Positions 58,151-64,000 of a stretch of 64,000 nt of DNA are shown in pieces; within the stretch, counting starts at the first letter, position 1, and every line of letters starts with the position of its first letter. The DNA is taken from positions 289,644,009 through 289,708,008 of the forward strand of contig JAUPFV010000004.1 of the NCBI GenBank assembly GCA_036936605.1. The letters are read 5' to 3'. The translations under genes and the position numbers were made by a program. Source of the DNA: Limnanthes douglasii subsp. nivea. Taxonomy: Eukaryota; Streptophyta; Magnoliopsida; Brassicales; Limnanthaceae. Below the pieces are notes generated by a model. The model searched no databases, had not been told where the DNA came from, and worked only from the letters and a program-made list of their open reading frames with translations.

Positions 58151-60240
58151 TTGTTTTTTTGTGAAATAAATGTTAATCGAGGGTGAAACAACTAACCTTT
58201 TTTAGTTGTGAAAATATGTTAAGAATAGAATATTTTGCTCTCCTCCAGAAGTTCAAGTTATAAATTCTGTATTTTCCAAATACTGGCCACCAACATCTTG
58301 CTACATGACATGCGCAGGTGGCTAGTCAGCCTTGCTAGTCAATTTTTTAAAAAACATTTTTTGACCGTTTTTATATAAATAAATAAAAAATATATCATTC
58401 TTTTTTATTTTTTGAGATCTATTGATAGAGACTTGGAACATTTGACTTTGATACTAAATGTTTAAAAAAATTACGATTTTTTATAAAAAAAATCAGTTTG
58501 AGTTATACTGTTTCAATAATAATAATAAATTATATAATTATTTTTTATATGTCTAGATCTATAAATATAAATATACAGTTGGTGTGTATGATTTATAAAT
58601 GAGAAAAAAAAACTAATTTTATGGTATGGTGTATGATGTAGTGTCGTGGAATAGAGATAAATATGACGGAGTATGTTGAATAGTTGAAAAATTCACTGTT
58701 GTGTAGTATAGATTTTTTAATTTTTAGTCGAGGATTTTACTGATATGGCGCGTATGTGGCGCATATGTGACTTTTTTTGTGAAATTTTTTGATCTCCTAC
58801 TTTATATAGTCTTACAACTTTTTTTTTTAATATGGAAACTAATTATTTCATTCACGACGAATGTGCTATAAATGTTAACTAATATACGTGACAATCATTT
58901 TGATGGCTAATGTTTTTTTCCATGTCCTCTTTAAGTTATACCTCATATTTTCATTACGCGTTGTAATTTTTACCCGGCCCATCCTTAATAATCATTTTTT
59001 GTACCCCCTATCATCGTTTCCTCTTTAAGGCGTACCTCATACTAAATAAGATGTTTGTCCGATAACGATTGGTTATTTCATAAGAGCCATCATGTTAGGC
59101 TGCTATTGCACACCTTTGCATCTCTAATAAAACTATAGGTCGTCTAGCAAGATATGTTCTGCAAGAGCATGTAAATTTGATTATTTATATCCCAAACATA
59201 CTTGTGTAAGTCCAATCATGGGGTATAAACATCTGCTCTGTTGAAATTTTGGTCTTCTATGTGCCTCTAAATAAAAAATTCTCTTTTTGAATCCCTCATT
59301 ATGTGGAAGATATGTGACTACATTGTCGTGACCAAGTACCAAAAGATAATTGGTACCGACTAGCCTTCGACGAACGTAGTAACTCTTCGATCACAAAGGA
59401 CAACTTTGCCTAATTTGTGACTAAGACCACCCACAACATTATGTATATTTCATCTTTCAAAAGTGCGTTACATTAGGATCACATCAGCATAATCCCCATG
59501 TAATTATGCAAAAATTCTCACTTCACACAGCAGAGCATATTTCATCTTTGAGCATACCCCACCATATTTTTCTATCTTCTACATCATTCTACTATATAAT
59601 ATAATAGTTGTATTTATCTTATTTATTATTTAATATATATTTACATTAAACTTATATATATTCAAATAATAATTATTTAATAAATTAACATAATGTTTTT
59701 TTATATTTAAATTATAAAGTTAAAATAATTAATAAAATTAAACATAATATATAATCTATTTAAATATAAAATATAAAAATAAAATTAGTCTTATTTCCGA
59801 AAAACTTAAATTTTAGATGAATAAATAATTTACATTTTAATAAGATATTATTGATCACCTAATTTTTTTTATTTACGACAAATTAATATTTATATTGTAG
59901 AAATATAAATTACAATTGTCGATGATTAAAATTTCTTAAATGTAAGTATATGAATAACAAATTTTTTATGTTTTGTAATGAAATCTATAACTTTTAAATC
60001 CAATTTGTTAGGTTAGTATGTTATTATCTAATTTTAAATCATTCAAATTACTATGGGGTTACGTATCACCGATCGTTTTAACTATATACGATAATTATCA
60101 TGAGAAGACAGATAAGGTTAATATGAGGTGAAAACTCACATGCAATTGTAACGTTACACGTTTAGTTTAACACAATTATAGGTTAATAAACTTTAATTCT
60201 ACGATCAACTATTGATGAAACGGACCCTTAATAACTCCAG
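58151..60240. other. AT-rich intergenic DNA
   Basis: I see no gene, element end or notable repeat. Confidence 0.5.
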
Positions 60241-60340
60241 CTTAATGTAACCGCCGCTATTAAGTCCAAGACCACATGTTACCCGCCAATAATAAGTCCC
60301 GCAAAAATATTGGCCGCATATTCTCTTCTTATATACAAAG
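60241..60340 (+). promoter_or_regulatory. CCCGCC sites and TATA, small gene 3
   Basis: AACCGCCGC (60250), TTACCCGCCAATAA (60279), AAGTCCCGCAAAAAT (60294) and TTGGCCGC (60310) precede TTATATAC at 60329-60336. The layout parallels the promoters at 29.2 and 30.1 kb. Confidence 0.5.
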
Positions 60341-60418
60341 GTCCCCAACTACATAAATTTCAACACACCTTCAATCTACTTAAATATAGTCTACTGAAAA
60401 CTCATACTTTTGTTCGAT

Positions 60419-60679
60419 ATGGAATGGTCTGTCACGAAAGACTCCCATCTCCTACAAGCAGTCAAGCGTGTGAAGATAACAAGGTCAGATGAGACTACTG
60501 ATGGGTTTATCAATGACGTGTTATGTACAATGTACTACATGTACGGGTACATGTATGAGATTAGACAAAAACCCATGTCGTCGTCACGTAGTCGTGAAGA
60601 AGTATCCACAAGGTACACTTATCTTAAAAGCAAACCAATGTATTGTGTATTAGGCTTCCCATGTGACCATATCTTATGA
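60419..60679 (+). CDS. Small protein, third member of the MULE-borne family
   Basis: An 86-codon frame starts MEWSVTKDSHLLQAVKRVKI. It shares the family core DVLCTMYYMYGYM and SRSREEVSTRYTYLKS with the genes at 29351 and 30372. The C-terminal helix present in those two is absent; the frame ends FPCDHIL where a 90-base direct repeat begins (60667). A later insertion or deletion probably removed the end. A start three codons earlier (60410) is possible, but alignment with the other two favours 60419. Function is unknown. Confidence 0.55.
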   Translation: MEWSVTKDSHLLQAVKRVKITRSDETTDGFINDVLCTMYYMYGYMYEIRQKPMSSSRSREEVSTRYTYLKSKPMYCVLGFPCDHIL

Positions 60680-60950
60680 CCAATGAATTGTCATCTCGTG
60701 CCAGAATTTAATAATTAGGTGAGTTGCATTTGAACTTGAATTTGAATTTGAATTTGATTTTGGTCTTCTTTTGTCTCTAACCGGATTCCAATGATAATGA
60801 TTAAATACTACTTGAGTTGTAGCTAGTGGATGGTGAAAGTGTAAATAATTCAAATCATATCTTGTGACCAATGAATTGTCTTCTCGTGTTAGAATTTAAT
60901 AAGTGGGTGAGTTCCATTTGAACTTGAATTTGAATTTGAGTTTGGACACC
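60667..60950. repeat. 90-base direct repeat
   Basis: CATATCTTRTGACCAATGAA to TTGAATTTGAATTTGA occurs at 60667-60757 and 60857-60947, in direct orientation, about 90% alike. It lies 5' of the Myb/SANT pseudogene and may be its promoter or element subterminal region. Confidence 0.8.
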
Positions 60951-61065
60951 ACAATTTAATTGAGATCTATAAATAGAGACTTGTATTGTTGTATTTGGAC
61001 ATCACAATATTTTGAACTTCTTGTCCTATTGTTTCACTATTTCTTAGTCTTTTGTTGTTATATTC

Positions 61066-62161
61066 ATGGATCCTTAAAGAAACTTTAATTTCTATCCATC
61101 ACAATGTGGTTTAAGTAACCAATCCCGAAATTCAAATACCCAACCACCTTACCCAAGACCTCAACGTCCTAAAAATCGTTAACCTAATGAGTGGAATCCT
61201 AATGTTGCCACTCAATATGACATGCCTCGTAATTTATCCATTCAAAATCTATACAACCAACCTTACATGCCATTTAGATACCGACATATGGCCGGAAATA
61301 GTTATGTTCTCAGTCATATAAACTACCCAACCACTTATATCCTAGAAATGCCATAATTTTCAACCCAAATATCTCTTGGAGGAAGTGAAGAGGATACCCA
61401 TACTAGTATTATACCTCATACTAAAAAATCCACTAGTAAAAAACAGTATGGGATGTGGAGTATAGCGTATAATAAATCTTTATTATGTGGTTTTTTCCAC
61501 CATAGTAATGATAGTGAAATTGGGACAAACCAATCAGGTGGACACATTCTGGCAAAAAGTTTCAGATTTTGTATATGAAGAGACTGGAAATCCAAGAACC
61601 CAAAGACAGGCCAAAAGTCATTATCAAGCGATCAATAAATATATTAATATTTTTGTTGGTATTTACGGTGCTGCATGTAGAAACAGGCGTAACAGTTGGT
61701 TTGAGGATGAATACATTACTTAGGCTGTAAATATGTACCAAAAGTTGAATGGTAAGAAGTTTTAGCTACTTAGAGAGTCGAAATTAGTTCGTGACCAACC
61801 GAAATATATGATATGACCCCCTGAATCTAGTAGTAGTGGATCGAAGAGAAAGAATGATGGTGACTCGGTTGATTCCTCATATGTAAGTACTGAAGGTAGG
61901 GATAAAAAAAAGAGGTAAAAAATTTGTAGTTTCGGACCAGTTAGAAATATTGCAAGCTATTCAGGAAGCAACAGTTACTATACAAAAAAGAAGTTTAAAG
62001 CAATGTAATATCAAACTGGTAGTAGTAATGGATACAAACAAGTATTGCAACAACAAAATACTTTTGAGAAAATGAGGTTGTATATGGAGTTGCAGAATAA
62101 AGTTCATGATCCTACTGAAGAGAAGATGTTTCAAGATTTGACAAAAAGTCTAAATTCATAG
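61066..62161 (+). pseudogene. PIF/Harbinger-type Myb/SANT protein (ORF1-like), disrupted
   Basis: It reads MDP-stop-RNFNFYPSQ, then an Asn/Pro/Tyr-rich region. The Myb/SANT-like block is open at 61517-61723 (VDTFWQKVSDFVYEETGN, RTQRQAKSHYQAINKYIN, FVGIYGAACRNRRNSW). This resembles plant Harbinger ORF1 and its host relatives, often annotated as glutathione S-transferase T3-like. A C-terminal part follows: PPESSSSGSKRKNDGDS and KVHDPTEEKMFQDLTKSLN. At least five stops or frame changes break it. No transposase partner is visible in the window. Confidence 0.75.
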
Positions 62162-62309
62162 TAACATGTTAGTTATGTTACTTGTTTTCAATTGTTGTCA
62201 TGTGTGTGATGTTATCAATTTTTGTTGTGTGTGATGTTTTCAATTATTATGATTATTGTTTTCACTTATTTTCCTTTAATGGAAATGGTATAATTGTTGT
62301 TTTTACCTA

Positions 62310-62900
62310 CTAAAATGGTCCAAATATTGTTTAAAAAAAACTTAATAAAATAAATCTCAATAAATTTTGGTGTCTGAATCAAACAAACCAACTCTCTAAT
62401 TATATAGATCTTAAAAAATCATGGCATTATTTATTTATTTTTGTTATTTGCTAAAAATTTCCAAAATTGTTTGGAAAAAACTTAATAAAAAAACTAAAAA
62501 ATAATCGGTATCCGAATCAAACAAACTAAGTCTCTGTTTATAGATGTCAAAAAAAAATCATGGTATAATTTTTTTTAATTTTTTGTACTTACTAATATTC
62601 CAAAAATTGTTTTGAAAAAACTTTTTAAAAAAAATTATAAAAATTCGGTGTGTGAATCAAACAAACCAAGTCTCTGTTTATAGATCTCAATAAATTATAA
62701 ATCATGGTATATTTTTTTAACTTACTAAAATATTCCGAAAATCATTTTGAAAATACTAAATAAATAAAAACTCAAAAAAATTGGTGTCCAAGTCAAACAA
62801 ACCAACTCTCTATTTGTAGTTATTAAAAAATAAAAAATAATGGTATACTTTTTTATTTTTTTTACCAATCATTTGTTTCAAAAAAACGATTTAAAAAAAG
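62310..62900. repeat. About 138-bp tandem repeat, four copies
   Basis: The word GAATCAAACAAACCAACTCT recurs near 62376, 62514, 62655 and 62791 with small changes. It is followed by TATAGAT...AAAAAATCATGG and TTCCAAAAATTGTTT. Copies are AT-rich and about 80% alike. Confidence 0.8.
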
Positions 62901-64000
62901 TGAAGACTTGCAGCATTGCCAAATGGCATGCTGCAGTTGGATAGAGCAAAGAAGATGAACCCCAATGCATCTTTTAATGCCACATATGACACAAATATAC
63001 ACCGTTGTAAGTATTAGTGCGCATATTTCGAATAAAATATAAGCTATAAGTAGTCTTTAATTGTTCACCATTCGTAGACTAGACACATGTAGAAAAGTTG
63101 GAATAAATCACATGGAGACAGGTGTAGTAGAAACCAAACCTTTATTTCGAGCATGTTTTTGAATAACATAACCTCATCATCGTATCTATTTTCAACGCCT
63201 TTCCCACAATAGGATATATGGTTAAAACCGACGAACATATCATATGCTAAATACGAAAGATTTGAGACAATTTCATCCTCCTACATGGGAAAGTCTCGTT
63301 CAATACTCTCATTGGCAGGAGCCTTTCCATATTCATTTAAATCATCCTACTTAGTGATATTATATCCCCACGAATATTGTGTATTCAATTATGCACCATT
63401 TTCAAAATATGAGTACTAATCATCTCTATTATCTCTCGGACTATAATTCCTAAGCTCTTGTGCGTTCACGAAAGTGATCTTTATCTCGATATAACCTCTA
63501 ATTTAGACCGCTTCTCCTGCTTCCAAAATGTCAACCTAAAAGTTGTGTGTGATGATTGATAATGACGAATAAAAGATAAGGGAAAAAATTGCAAAGAAAC
63601 AGTAAAGTTAGGGAAATATTGCAAACTAAATATTAAAGTATAATTAATTGTAAGTAAACAATAAAAGTAAAGGCCAAGCTTGTAAGTAAGAGGTAGTTAG
63701 GCATGTGAGGCCATCATTTGTATTATAAAAGGACCCCACCAGATTTGGGAAAAGGGGATGATTATTATAATATACTTTATCTCTCTAAACTTGTTGATTT
63801 TCTCTCTCTAAAGGACTAGTGGTTAAGAAACTGTTTTCACGAAATAATCATTGATATAATTGTTTGATACGAATTACTCTTCCTTAAGTTCGGAGTTGGT
63901 TTTAACTTTTGATGAAGTTAGATACGAGCATGTTCGAAGATAAGCAAATTCGATTCTTAATTCCTTGGCAGCTGCTTCACGATCAGAAAATTGTACTTGG
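62901..64000. other. Intergenic DNA; possible LTR-like promoter near the end
   Basis: No coding sequence is seen. At 63640-63840, TATTATAAAAGGACCCC (63721) followed by CT-rich leader-like sequence resembles an LTR promoter or a gene 5' end running off the window. I cannot support a stronger claim. Confidence 0.3.

Overview
This is nuclear DNA of a flowering plant, most probably a eudicot. It is AT-rich, contains spliced genes with GT..AG introns, and most of its length is transposable elements. Three host genes are well supported: a UDP-glucose 6-dehydrogenase (minus strand, 1270-2715, with a 5'-UTR intron and TATA box), a TPX2-domain microtubule-associated protein (plus strand, 8 exons, 35915-39703), and 40S ribosomal protein S19 (minus strand, 4 exons, 46920-48310). 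I cannot name the species from sequence alone.

Layout. 1-5 kb: UGD and its promoter. 5-7 kb: a 26-bp minisatellite and simple repeats. 7.26-10.93 kb: a decayed Ty1/Copia element on the minus strand. 11-16.3 kb: AT-rich DNA with a Copia gag fragment and a dispersed subrepeat element. 16.8-23.9 kb: an old L1-type LINE, interrupted in its ORF1 by a 4.3-kb Copia element (TSD TCTAT) and by a solo Copia LTR (TSD AAGAT). 25.72-34.95 kb: a large Mutator-like element (MULE) with short terminal inverted repeats and a 9-bp TSD. It holds a plant-mobile-domain (PMD) pseudogene, two related small genes, and a convergent FAR1/MULE transposase pseudogene with SWIM and OTU-like domains. 35.9-39.7 kb: the TPX2-domain gene. 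40-45.7 kb: purine-rich repeats. 45.7-46.64 kb: a small non-autonomous MULE with a perfect 9-bp TSD. 46.9-48.4 kb: RPS19. 48.96-56.64 kb: a second, related MULE, split by a nearly intact 5.8-kb LINE (17-bp TSD). 57-64 kb: a dispersed repeat, a third copy of the small gene family, a PIF/Harbinger-type Myb/SANT pseudogene and tandem repeats.

The most unusual biology is in the MULE group. These elements carry long GC-rich perfect or near-perfect hairpins, several of them in the first intron of their genes. The large element also carries small genes whose promoters hold clusters of TCCCGCCAA / TTTCCCGC sites, which resemble E2F sites, just upstream of a TATA box. A third copy of the small gene, with a similar upstream region, lies about 30 kb away at 60.4 kb. 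The host genes show no obvious functional link to one another. All splice sites and domain calls were made by eye from the sequence.
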